From Galerina marginata (Eukaryota; Basidiomycota; Agaricomycetes; Agaricales; Galerinaceae), in the NCBI GenBank assembly GCA_023014335.1, contig JAECYW010000012.1:868001-932000 (forward strand): a DNA stretch of 64,000 bases, given 5' to 3'. A program made the translations under genes and the position numbers. Below, in pieces: positions 36,301-47,408 of the stretch (the first letter of the stretch is position 1; the number at the start of each line of letters is the position of its first letter). The notes beneath the pieces were generated by a model. That model ran no database searches. It was not told where the DNA came from and was given only the letters and a program-made list of their open reading frames with translations.

Positions 36301-37404
36301 AACACAATGTCTTGGTCGAAATTTGGGACTCTTGCTGTTACCTACTGCCTCCGAATCGTGTCCTGGCCCCATGGGCTTCTTCATATACCTGGGCGGTATT
36401 TTGACTGTGCCAAACTGGGGTTGTCTGACTGGAAGCACCTCTTTGAACTGTGCTCTGATGGGGAGCTGAAGGTGGTACCCTGGACTTCTGGTATGTCTTC
36501 CTTTTTATTTTGGTGTGCTTTCCAGACTCTTACCTAGTCTTGAACAGAGGAAAAGGGAGTGATTGTTGGATCAGTGGCATTTGGAGAGATACCTCTTGTT
36601 GTCAGTGACCAGGGTATCACTCTTCTTTATGCAAGGGATGTCCAAGAGAAGAAGAAGAAGAAAGTTGCTCAAACAGCTCCAAAACGTCCAGTGATTGCCC
36701 GAACCCCACTTCTTTCTCCTCCTCCCCCTTCTCCTCCCCCTCCTTCCTCCCATCGTGTTGCCCTTCCTCAAGTGCCTGCAGGTCGTCATCCTATTCAGGG
36801 ACCTGACAATTTTTTGGGCTACGAAATTGTTGACCAGCCTTCTGGTGACAATGAGCTTTGCCGCTATGATGAGCCTGACATACGTGTTCTCCAGCAACAA
36901 GCCAATGCTTATGAGCAGGAGGTTGAGACCTCTCGCCGCGGTGACATGGGGCGCTATGCCTATCGTCGTCTTGTAGTTCCTGTGACGAAGAGGCCTTTTC
37001 TTATGGCCCCAGGTGTTCCACCACCACCTACTCAACTTCCCAGCAACGATTTCTACCATCAGCTCTTAAAACCTCCTTCATCTCGTCCACTTCCTCCCCT
37101 CCATCCTGCTAATCGTGTTCCCACCACTGCTCCATCTCTACATCGTGCACCCTCCATGGCCCAGTCTCGGGCTGAAACTCGCTCAAAGCCTGGTCCAGTG
37201 TCTGGACCTGCATCTACTCAAAGGCTTCCTGGACAATCTGGAGGTTATGCTGCACATTCTCGCTCAGTATCAGGTCCAGCTCGCCAACCTGTTGCTGAAT
37301 CCAGCAGAATGGCTCAAGCTCGGGCTCCTTATTATTACGACGATTATATGGATGAAGAGGAAGCTGAAGAACTTGAACGGTACCAGCTCCACAGTGAGGT
37401 TTAG
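33394..37404 (+). CDS. Cargo gene B of element 2: AT-hook protein, unnamed
   Basis: Probably a DNA-binding protein; role unknown. It starts MPSKRKAPDDFKK at 33394. Short in-phase introns separate exons carrying two AT-hooks (KRRGRPPGKR and RPRGRPPKG). Further on are RRRSPGYTKLASEDEGY and a basic helical part (AVTKKWQRKYHAKKELQ), a long acidic region, an exon with GDGFVIRARGLYVEST and a helical stretch, then GRFNPDIHHINFALYTGTDQ, a variable helical part (~36250-36490, including SDWKHLFELCSDG and VVPWTS), IPLVVSDQGITLLYARDVQ, and a Pro-rich tail ending in an acidic YYYDDYMDEEEAEELERY. One intron (~33830-34200) contains four or five copies of the GCAGACTACCTCGC motif in sense orientation. It is divergent from the transposase and gene A. 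Exon limits between 35640 and 36540 are approximate. Confidence 0.65.
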
Positions 37405-37554
37405 TTGTTTCATGATGCTTTGTTATATTTTCCTTGCTGCATTTCAAGATTTGTTTTGGTATGATTGTCTCAGCTAGTTACAGTCCTTCTATTGTTACTT
37501 TCTTCTACTATTGTTGTGTGGCCTGGCTGGTTATAGCTGTCCTGTCATTACTTA

Positions 37555-37690
37555 TCTCATATTCTGGCTTTGCTTGCCTGTCCTGTCATTACTCATCATA
37601 TTCTGGCTTATCTGGCCTGTCCTGTCTTTACTCATCATCCTCTGGCTTATCTGGCCTATCCTGTCTTTACTTGTGTATCTAGGCATTCAG
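37555..37690 (+). repeat. Short CT-rich tandem repeat after cargo gene B
   Basis: Units of ~37-40 bp with TCTGGCTTATCTGGCC, TGTCCTGTCTTTACTCATCA recur three times. It lies in the 3' flank of cargo gene B. Confidence 0.6.
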
Positions 37691-37870
37691 TTTTATCTGT
37701 TTGTCTATTTTTATACCCTCCAATATCAGTTTCTTGTCTGATTTCCCAAGTATTTGGAATAGACACTTGGTAAGTGGAGTCCTGAGTAGGATGAAGTTCA
37801 ATGTTTGCATTGTTTTAAGGAGCTTAAATGATTTCTGATCATGTTAAACATTTTGGATAATCAATTAGAG

Positions 37871-38878
37871 TTTGGAAGTCTGGTCTCAAAACCAGACAAA
37901 AACACCAACCAGGCCAGACATGGACCAGAAAAGACTGGATGGCAGTCTGGTCTTTTGGTTTTGAGATCTCGAGACCGCAAAAAGACCGGTCTGCGTTAAC
38001 CGGTCTTTTATGCGCATAACTTTACCCTTCAAAACGCGTCTAAGATCATGTAATTTAGTCAAGTTTTCGTTGAGATATCACCAAAGTACCAAAATATATA
38101 TCAAAAAAGGTAGATCACTTGGAATATTTTTATAACTTCATCAGTTTTGAGGCTACATAAGCGTTCTCGGGCTCGTTTTAAAGCGATTGGGAAGGTTAAT
38201 AATTCTACCGAGTCATATTAATTAAATTTTTACTAAGAAACCGGTCTTGAGCTGGTTTTGACCGGTGCAGACTGAGACCAGTCTAAGGACCGCAAAAAAC
38301 CGCGGTTAACGGTCTTTTGCGGTCCTGGTACGGTCTTTTGCGTTTTGAGAAACTTGTAGACCGGTCTCGGTCTTTGGTTAAGGCTCTCGAGGCCAAAAGA
38401 CCGGACCAGACCGGACTTTCAAACACTATGAAAAACAGTGGATAATTTCTAATTATTTTGTTTCTTTGTCAATTCTTTATGGAATTTCACATTCTTTGGC
38501 TTGTTTTGAACCTAAATAGCATTTGATTAAGTCTACCGAGTGATATATTTGATGCTTCTCATGCAAAACAGTTCACAACCTGTTTTAAATAATTAATACT
38601 AAGACCAGTCTTAGGACTGCAAAAGACTGCAGTCTTGGTCTTTTTTGGTTTTGTGCAGTCTTTTGCAGTCTGGGCAGGGGTCGGCATTGGTCTCACTGAT
38701 AAGATTTTGCCTGCGGCTGTAAGTCCACACATTCTTCTTGTGGTTTGCGATCTCCACCATGAAATGTAGAGATGTCTAAAATTGGCATCTAATCTGGTCC
38801 TTGGACTAATGCAGACCAGTCCAAGTGTCAGTCCTGGCCTCTGGGGGGTCAAAGACTGGACTGGACTGGACTTCCAAA
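37871..38878. mobile_element. Nested MITE-like element rich in GACCGGTCT motifs
   Basis: It begins TTTGGAAGTCTGGTC and ends GACTGGACTTCCAAA, giving terminal repeats of at least 10 bp. Its body is packed with GACCGGTCT, GGTCTTTTGCGGTC and AGACTGCAGTCT motifs in both orientations, so long hairpins are possible. A second end-like sequence (GACCGGACTTTCAAAC at ~38408) suggests two related copies or an internal duplication. No coding capacity. ATAATCAAT lies near both ends but not directly adjacent, so the target duplication is unproven. Confidence 0.55.
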
Positions 38879-38979
38879 CAATATAATCAATGGAACATTT
38901 TTGGATAATTTAAATAGACTTCTTTTGAGGCTTGAAATGCTTGGTGCAGGTCATGAAATGATTGTTCATACCTGTAAAA

Positions 38980-39370
38980 CATTTTGGGTTTGACTGAAAA
39001 TGTCTTTAAGCTGCTATAAAACATTTACACTGATCATTAAAATGTTTTTGAACTACTCTAGAACATTTGCACATGTTCTAAAAATGTTTTTTAGCTGCTG
39101 AAAAATAGTTCACCAACTATAAAATGTTTTTGAGCTGCTGAAAAAGAGTTTCCCAATTATTAAATGTTTTTGACCTACTCTGAAACATTTACACCTGTTG
39201 TAAAATGCTTTTGAGCTGCTCAAAAACATTTCATCAATTATTAAAATGTTTTTGGGCTGCTGTAAAACATTTAAAATCATTATGAAAATGTTTTTTGAGC
39301 CCTAGAAAACATTTACACCTGATTAAAATGTTTTGTGGCTTGCCAAAAACATTGCTGAGGATTTTAAAAT
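38980..39370 (-). repeat. Right AAAACATTTT array of element 2
   Basis: About ten copies of AAATGTTTTTGAGCTGCTG-like units, each partnered with AAAACATTTA-like sequence. They are the inverse orientation of the array at 22780-23165 and sit at a similar distance from the right arm. Spacing is looser than on the left. Confidence 0.75.
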
Positions 39371-39829
39371 ATTTTGGTCGACTGATTTTAATACTTTTTG
39401 GGAATTTACTGAGGACTTAAGGTGACTCAGATGATGTTGAAGTGAGTTTATCTTGTTGCATGTATGGCTTACAGATTGAGTCGCAGGGAAAGAAAATGTT
39501 AAACCAGATTCAGATCACTTAGGACCACAAATTTCAAAGACTAATGAAGACCATTTACTGCAGTCCAGTTAAGAGACATTGCATTATCAAAAATCTAGGG
39601 ACCAATATAAATGTGCTTTAACCTGTTTCAACCATTTGATTGGGCTACAACTTAACACAAAGACAGGTGCAATAAATATCCTTTGGATGAGCCTAAAATC
39701 ATGATTTTAGACAGAAAGGTGACAATGTTACAGCCATAATTGTGAGATTTTGCAGTGAGCTTGCAGTAACATGTGACGCTATTGGGGTTTTACCATCAGT
39801 TCTGGGGGAACTTGTGGTGAATTAGGTAA

Positions 39830-41905
39830 TGTTGGAGTGGATTCTTTGGATTCCCAGAGTGGCAGTGACTTGAATGTGGTTATTATGACCTTATTGTGTT
39901 TTATATGTCACTTGTGGAGGACTTGCGGTGATTTGGGTGATGTCGAATATATAGCTTTTATACTGGGTTTCAATGAAAATTTGTACTAGTATATAAAGAT
40001 GGCATTTGTTTTCATGTCTGGAAGTTGTGTGATCTGCAGACACATATTAAAGTTTGGAGAAGTTAGATGTTGCAACATCTGATGATGGTTAGGAAAATAC
40101 ACGGGTACAGTGTACCCGCATGGGTTGTGGGTAAGGGTACCAATGGATACAGGTATAGGTAGCAATTTGCATACCCATGATCTTCAAAACGAGTCCAAGA
40201 ATGTTTTTTTTTGGGCCAGAATTGAATGAGATAGTTCAATTTTGTGAAATTTGTCAAAATTGCCCATATTTCATTTATTTCTCACCTGTTTTCAATGTTT
40301 TTGGGCTCATTTTGACAGGTAAACCTGTGCAGGTTGCAGGTATGGGTCCTTGTGGGTATGGGTACAGGTAGGTGCCAGGATACCCAAGGGTTACCCATGC
40401 ATTTGCTTAATGATGGTGTACATAATAAGGCTTAGAGAAATACCCAGCTTTGAAAACCCACCTAGATTATGGGTAAGGGTTGGAGTGGCAAAGGTGGACC
40501 CTTAGGGTCCTGATTAGGCCTATTTGTAGCATTATGATCATGTTGCAAAGTGAACTATTGTTAAGACTGAGTCCGAGGTTCTGAGAATCTGAGGTTCCAA
40601 CGGAATGCGGAATGCGGAACTAGACGAACAGGGCTTTGGCCTCAGTTATGAACTGTGCCTAGCCTAATGACATGCCCCAATTTATGGTTAGGAGACTGGA
40701 AGGTCAGCACCTTGCCCTAAGGCGTATTTTGGAAGTGAACAACTTAGATAGATGAGAGCAATAAGATGTCAAGGTTGTGTGGGTGGATAGACTAATAATC
40801 AGACTGAAGTCCTAAGGTGTAATTACAAGTCTTTAAATATAAGGGCAGAGTTGTTCCCAACTCCGCAACTGTGAAACTCGGGAAGACCTCAGTAAGATAT
40901 ACTGCAGAAAGAAGCCTCGGGGCCTGATCCTTACCAACATAAGGATAAGTTAACATGAGGATTGTGTGGAGAGGGACAAATGATTCCGAGAAGTAGAAGG
41001 GAGAGTGTCCGTCCGGATTCTGGCCGGAATGACAGATGTTTCAGAATTGGAACCACAAAAGCGAGGGACTTAGAATTGGATTGTGACAACTATGTGCTTA
41101 ATGCATAACATAAAGTGAACATAAGATTGACATAGTACAGTAACTTGTATTCTCAATCTCTGGGTATCTTAATCTCTAGGTATCTTAGTGTATACCTGTA
41201 CCTGTACCTGCAATTTCTGTAGGTTTACCTGTCTAAACGAGCCTAAAAACCTCCTAAATGGGCAAGAAATAAGTGAGATAACTCATGGTGACTTGAGCAC
41301 TATTAAAGTGAATTTACTGTATTTCTTTGTATCCTATGGATTACTTGCAAATGACATGCAATACTCTTGGCAATATTGAGTAGTCCATTTATCTATCTAG
41401 ATTTTCAAGAATTATTATTAGTATAGATTTATCATAGACCTATATTTTCAACTATTATTTTATTATATTAAGCTGTAGTAAGCCTTTGTTTATGTATGGG
41501 ATAGTGCTGCCAGTACTGGGAAAAAGAAACTTTTTTTTTGATTTTAGGACCCCTGGCACTGCTAAAGAATATTAATTTTTTTTACTATGGAAAACATTTT
41601 TTAATTTTCTATATTTGGCATGTCACAAACATTTTTCTGTAAAACATTTTTTAACTTTCTATTTTTAGCATGTGACAAATGTTTTTCTGTAAAACATTTT
41701 GGAATCTAAAAATGTTTTGGGGATATCTATTTTTAAAGTTGCAAAAACATTTCATCAGAAATGTTTTTCAAAATGTTTTTGCGATTTAAGAAAATCATTT
41801 TGGATAAAACATTTTTTATAAATCATTTTTGGCCTGCCTTTAGGCTGTATTTCCTATCAGGAATTAATCAGCCTAAGAGGCAGGTCTTTGGGGGCCACTG
41901 AAGTG
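39830..41905 (-). repeat. Right terminal arm of element 2
   Basis: Inverted partner of 20545-22620, identical in length and in every landmark compared, including LTR boundaries and the near-terminal hairpin. Confidence 0.92.
40559..41088 (+). repeat. Solo LTR in the right arm
   Basis: It starts TGTTAAGACTGAGTCCG and ends GGATTGTGACA, with ACTAT on both sides (40554-40558 and 41089-41093). It is the mirror of the left-arm LTR. Confidence 0.85.
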
Positions 41906-41913
41906 ATTAAATG

Positions 41914-42470
41914 GGTGATATAGATGCAGCTGAAAGGCAAGAACCATGCAATATAATGGACAGATGAAGATGAGCCGAGCAAATCACAGAAGACGTAGCG
42001 AATAGAGAGGTATCGAAGGCGGCAATGACAATGACCGGAAAGGCGTTGACGATGACGGATGAGAAGTAGCGAAAGCGATGACAAGACGGGTGTTGATGAT
42101 GATGGATAGTGCTAGCGGGAGGATACAACGTCGGCAGTGACAATGATGGAAGGGAGGTAGTGAGCGCTGACGACGACGACGACGACAAGACGGGCATTGA
42201 CGATAACGAAGGGGGCTAGCAGGAGAATAAAAATGTCGGCGTTAACGATAAACAGGTCAAAAACGCCATCAGTGATGGCGGTGAGACGAATGCGAAATGG
42301 GTGGGTTGGTTGAGGGGTCAGCGACGACGACGACGACGGCGTTAACAGAGGCGGCGTTGACGAGAGCGGAGACAAACGGACTTCGGTATGATGGGGACGC
42401 AGCACGACGCGAAGGAGCTAAATTATCATGAGATAGAATTTAAAGAAAGAGGGGAAAATTTACTCACCCA
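41914..42470. other. Spacer between element 2 and cargo gene C
   Basis: No gene. GAC/GAT-rich DNA with an imperfect ~115-bp tandem duplication (GACAAGACGGGTGTTGATGA at ~42079 and GACAAGACGGGCATTGACGA at ~42184, each followed by a GCTAGC..AGGA block). Confidence 0.4.
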
Positions 42471-45224
42471 TTACGCCGAGTACACCTGACACAGTTTATC
42501 CAGAACCCAGCTCACGTCCTCAACAGCCAGCGTCCACGAGGATGTGGATTTGTTGGCTAGATGAAGTGCCCTACCCCAAAAGAACAGAGCCGCGACGATG
42601 CTGGGCCAACCATTGGTGCCAGGTTTGTCGAGGGCATCCCAGCCCCCTAATACGAGCCTCTTGGTCGTATCTGGTTCGATACTCCTCCAATTCGGTTGAA
42701 GGACGGCCCACCAGGCCCAAAACTCGGCACCAAATTCCCCGGTATCAAGCGAGGGGGAGAAAGTTGGTGCACGAGCACGCTGGACCCAGGCTTTGATCGA
42801 AGGGGGTCGCGAAGCGGTCGATAGCTGTGACGAGCCCTTGAACTCATGAAAACCCTCGAAACGAAGCCACAGGTTGACGAGGCGGTCCCACGAGGCTCCC
42901 AAGGCCATTCGCTTGACCATGGTCAACGTATTCTTGATGGCAAGCTGGCAGTCCGCTGGCAGCATTGGCGTTGGGGGCAGAACTGATTCCGTGGCTGAGG
43001 TCGAGGCCAAAGGGGATGACGCCGAGGTAGAGGTCAAAGGGGGGACGGGAACCGACGCCGAAGACTGCGCTGAAGGCTTAACCCGTTTCGATGGGATGTC
43101 CTCCTCGTCTGGGATGTCCTTCCGCTTCTTACTGCCTCCCTCGTTCTCCTTGTCTGATGGTCGCCTCCTCTTCGACCGCCGGTCCTTTCCAGCAGCGTCT
43201 TCGGCCTGTCTCTTCTGGCCGACAGACTTGGATTGGACGTCTTCATGCGTTGACCCTAGAGGGGCGGAGGACGGAGTGTTGATAGGATTGCGAGGGCGCC
43301 GTGGATGGCCGAACTTGATGCCCGGTGGAGCTTTCAGTAACGGGGGGGAGGAAAGACTCGGTTGATTGCTCTCCGAGGTAACGGGGTGCTGGGCAGCGGC
43401 CGGCAAAGCGTGTTTCGGAGAAGAGGGGGACGGAGGGGCGCTCGGTGGGCAAGAGGGTGGGTCGTGTGGAGGGGTCAGAGGTCGTAGAGGTGGTCCATCA
43501 GCGCCAGGACGGGTACCCTGGCTGGGTACACCACCAGCGGTGTCGTTGACATTACCCAAACGGGGCTGCTGACTCGTAGTAAGCGACTGCGAGGGATTAT
43601 CCCCAACATTCGCCACCACTCCGCGTCCTTCACATCTTGAGTCCGCAGTCTCCTGTTGTTGGGAGCCGTGACTTTTCTTCCTTTGATGCTTCGAGGAAGA
43701 TGAGGTCTTCTGAGGCGGGACGGAAGGAGGGACTTGAGTTGTCGAAGAAGTGTTTCGAGGCGCTGGGGCGGCACTGACTTTCGTAGTAGGTAAAGCGTTT
43801 GGTGGAACAAGCGGGGCGTCGTCGTCATCAGAGTCATCGCCGACTGCGTGGTCGTAGTTGATGGCGTGGTCGTCGATGATTTGCAGCAGCGAAGTAGCAC
43901 CAGCAGGGAGAGCGGCCGCCCGACAATCTTCGCGAGCTGTATTTGAATGAGACTTTAGAATCGAGGTGAAGACAAAAGATTAATGAACGCACTAAAACAT
44001 TTCTTAAGGAAGCTCGAAAAGACCGGCACAACCTGCTCCTTGTAACCTGCGTGCTCCGCCTCGCCGAAGTTCATTTTGACTGGTCCTCGGACCGATCCAG
44101 AATGCAGGCTGTACGCGGGATCAGGTTAACGGTGCAGATGAAGGGAAAAGTAGACGAACCTTATAATGTTCAGACGCCCCTTGTCCGCCGGTTCTGGACC
44201 ACCCATCATGAATGTTGTCGGCATGCCAGTGAACTCCAGCACCAAGTCCAAGATTGGCTGCATGAAGCCGGTGATTCTGTCGATGCACCTATGAGACAAA
44301 AAACACGGTAAGTAGGCGAAGAAATATAAGGAAGGGATGACGAACTGTTGACGAGCTTCCGGATCCTGTGATGCAGGACGACGAACAGCCTCCTCCCATT
44401 CCAGAAGTTGCCGCCTGTGTTCCTGCTCAGCTCTAAGATTCCAGTATCGCTGGTCGACGTCGGGAAGTGCTTTGAAGAGGGCACGGCCAGCCTCCTGACG
44501 AACGTTGATGTCGACCCTCGCTCCTTTCGTGGACTTGAGCGAGGACTTGAGTGCGACTGTGAATGCCTCGTCGACCAGTTCTTTGTTCAACTTCGCCCAC
44601 ATGTTGCTCGCAACCGGCTTGCGAGGCTTAAACGACGAGGCACCAGTCAGGCGACAAGTGAGGATGGTGATGGGGTCGTCGAGGTCGATCTCCTTGGCGC
44701 TTCCGACTTCCTTGTCATGGCGGTAAGTGAACCAGCGAGTAATTTGCTGGAGGAGGAGGAACATCGTAAGCGACGGAATGCAAAGAGACTCAGAGAGTCA
44801 GAGAGTAAACGAAGAGTTCAAAAACACGTGGTCTCGGTCTTGTGATATCGAGCCCGAGGTCTTGTGATATCAAACGCGACCGTGAATCAAACAATAACCA
44901 TGAACTCACCCCAGTTCGACGCTCGATGAGCTCCTGGCGATCTTCATACGCCTTCAAAGCGACCCGGTATTCTTCTGGCGACATATCCTTGGCATTCGGT
45001 ATCGGCAGCTCCTGGTCTGGTTTAGAATCATCCACGGCTTTCAGATGGTCCTCGGTTGGGTCCTGATCCATCTCGAGCTCGACGGGAAACCTCTTGAAAA
45101 ATCGTCGAATGACGTCCTTCAAGAAGTCCTCCTTGGAATTCTTCTTGAGAGCTTCGGCGTAAGCTGGTCTCTCCTTCTCGAGGAACTCGAACCGTAGTCC
45201 TTGAAACAGGGAGCGCGCCGGCAT
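42471..45224 (-). CDS. Cargo gene C: unnamed agaricomycete protein with HMG-box-like helical part
   Basis: Function unknown. Minus-strand gene starting MPARSLFQGLRFEFLE at 45224; exons join in phase. Order: EDFLKDVIRRFFKRFPVEL; an intron of ~155 bp; QITRWFTYRHDKE and DPITILTCRLTGASS; a helical stretch ALFKALPDVDQRYWNLRAEQ that resembles the third helix of HMG boxes; CIDRITGFMQPILDLVLEFT and MMGGPEPADKGRLNI; PVKMNFGEAEHAGYKEQVVP; an acidic part; a long Ser/Pro-rich linker with basic KRRRP clusters; and a final domain with LVNLWLRFEG, FWAWWAVLQPNWR and WDALDKPGTNGWPS. This architecture is widespread in mushroom genomes, usually near transposons, and to my knowledge has no assigned role. No lesions seen. 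It is divergent from the next gene with a ~340-bp gap. Confidence 0.75.
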
Positions 45225-45561
45225 ATCTGACGATGAATGAAGACAACGAAGATGAAAAGGAAACGATTATCGGTATAGCCCTTGAAATCGTAGGAGAAGA
45301 CTTACCGAAGAAGGCGAAGATCTCTCTTATATAACCTGGCCCCTGTGAGTGAAGTTTCGGTGAGTCTATCCCAATTTATCCCCTGCTCCAAATTTCATCT
45401 GCTTACCTCAAAGACAGTTGAGGAAATCGGGCTGAGAAACGGAGATTTCCTGCAGGGTGGACTTGCGACAGTATGTAATCGAATCTCGTGGTAAAGCTCG
45501 CCTAAATTTTCTCGCTGTTTGACTTCGTATTCAGCTTTCAATCGCCTCACACCCCACCTCG

Positions 45562-46800
45562 ATGAGTCAAACCAATTACACCCCAAGTTCGCCATCGTCG
45601 CTTTCGATGTCGATGCCTCAAACCCCGCGAAGTTATCGACCTGCTGGTAAGCCTCTTACCTTTCCGATCCCACTCGATCCCTCTGTCTGTCGCTGACGAC
45701 CTCATACCAACAGTCCCGCCGTCCTCCTCACCGCGACTCGCGAGAAACTTCATTGCGACACCATCCAAAGGTTCGCTTTCCCCAGTGAGGCTTTCCTCGC
45801 CCACCAAAGCCCGCGCTACAGGTTAGTTCACAAGCCAGCCCCTTGAATGCATGAGCTTACAATATCAGAACCAGGCCGTGCTCAACGCACTGAAACGACT
45901 ACCACGACCACCTCAACTCCCACTGCTTTCGGAGTTCAGGTCCAAACCGTCACCCACACAGTTACGACTACGACCATCGAAACCGCCGAAGCGGATGCTG
46001 AAGTCGCCCAATTCGAAGTCCCTCAACGCGAAACCAACGAAGAGGTCGCCCATCCGAGCAGCCGCGCCATTCCTACTGTTAGGAAGTACCTAGCAGTTCC
46101 CCCAAGTCGCCTCCCGTTCGTCTCCGGGCAGGGTGTTTATGTAGTAACAAGGGCGCAGCTGCCTGGAATTTATAAAAACTGGTACGCATTTTCACGTCTT
46201 TTGATATTGAACATACCATTCATGACCTTGGTACCCAGGCGGGATGTTGTAGCAGTTATCAAAGGTGTTCAAGACCCGATTTTTGAGGGACGCCAGGACT
46301 TCGCTGACGCCAAGAGGGTTTATACCCTCGCGTATGAAGAAGGCACGATCTCAGCCCAACCCATCCCAGGTGGCCGCTACGACACAGGCCATTACGTCGA
46401 CGAGCCGATTGAACTCGACGATGTTCTCGTCTCTGGCCTTCGTAGTCTCACCTTCCGTCAGTATTACATCCCCAGTCCTACCGAGCTCGAGCAACCAGAT
46501 TCCCATAAATTTTATGTGGTGCTAAAGGGGGAGGCCGTTGGTGTTTATGGCTCTTGGTATGTCTTTGATATTCACCCTTCGACTCAGTGGTCTCATATTT
46601 AATTTAGGCACCAAGCCAAAGTTAGAACCGAGCGCGTCAAATCGCGCGGCTCCCGTCTTCACAAATGTTCTTCGTGGCGCGAAGCATTGATTTCGTACAC
46701 TCTTGCCTATAACAGTGGCGAAATCGAGGTCTTTCCGATCCCAGGGGGAATTTTCGATATCCCAATCAGTCAGGAAACCCCTGAGCAGTTGTTCCTTTGA
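45562..46800 (+). CDS. Protein with two RNase H1 N-terminal (viroplasmin-like) hybrid-binding domains
   Basis: Domains of this kind bind RNA:DNA hybrids or dsRNA in RNase H1; here no nuclease domain follows. All five exons join in phase: 45562-45646, 45714-45826, 45869-46181, 46239-46556, 46608-46800. The N-terminus is a low-complexity Ser/Pro/Thr region (MSQTNYTPSSPSSLSMSM). Domain one has GVYVVTRAQLPGIYKNW, then FADAKRVYTLAYEEGTI; domain two has KFYVVLKGEAVGVYGSW, then WREALISYTLAYNSGEIEVF. Both end in PIPGG. An intron interrupts the closing Trp codon of each domain at the same phase, so the pair arose by duplication with the intron. It lies within the outer composite element, head to head with cargo gene C. 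Confidence 0.75.
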
Positions 46801-47408
46801 CGTTTGACTCCTTCTTGTTCATAAACCATCTATTCAATAAATAACCTCATTTGGAAAGTTCCCCGTTCGATCCGAATCTCCCGGAAGGCCCAGACCAATA
46901 TAAATTAGGCATTTTCGTCATCCTTTGGCAAATTTCAAGCTTCGCTGTCAATCTGGTTGTTTATTTCCATTTGTTTTCCACGTCTACGTGGTTGGTCTCT
47001 GTCTCCGTTCAGCATCCGGCACCTAGGGTCCTCTTGGTGAAAGGCGAGTAGCTTCTTTTTTTTTTTTCGTTAGTCACATTGATGCTCGGATAGCGATTCT
47101 CTCCTCCAGGTTTTCACACTGAATAACTTATTCACTGTCTCACGGCGGCGGGCTGTCAAACGGCAGATATCCGACATTCGATGGTAGATCTAGGTTATGA
47201 AGTTTCGATCTCAAACGGCGAATATAGGTCACGCCTCACGCTTTGACCGTATATTCATCAACTGACATAAAACTCGGTCATTTCCATCGTGTCCGTCGTT
47301 TCCGCGTCGTGTCCGCGTCGTGCCTTCGTCGTGTCTTTTGTGTCTGGTATTCAGTCAAGGTATGCCGCCAGCAATCAATGAATAACATCCAAACTAACCT
47401 GGAGTTAG

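Larger units (their letters stand above)
20545..41905. mobile_element. Element 2: 21.4-kb KDZ DNA transposon with cargo
   Basis: Ends are CACTTCAGTGGCCCCC and its inverted copy. ATTAAATG (20537-20544 and 41906-41913) is a perfect 8-bp target duplication. Terminal arms 20545-22620 and 39830-41905 are both 2,076 bp. Contents in order: left arm with solo LTR, short-motif array, KDZ transposase (minus), cargo gene A (minus), central repeat arrays with an RPN7 fragment, cargo gene B (plus), nested MITE, motif array, right arm with solo LTR. The transposase appears intact and the ends are well kept, so the element may be autonomous (inference). Confidence 0.93.
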
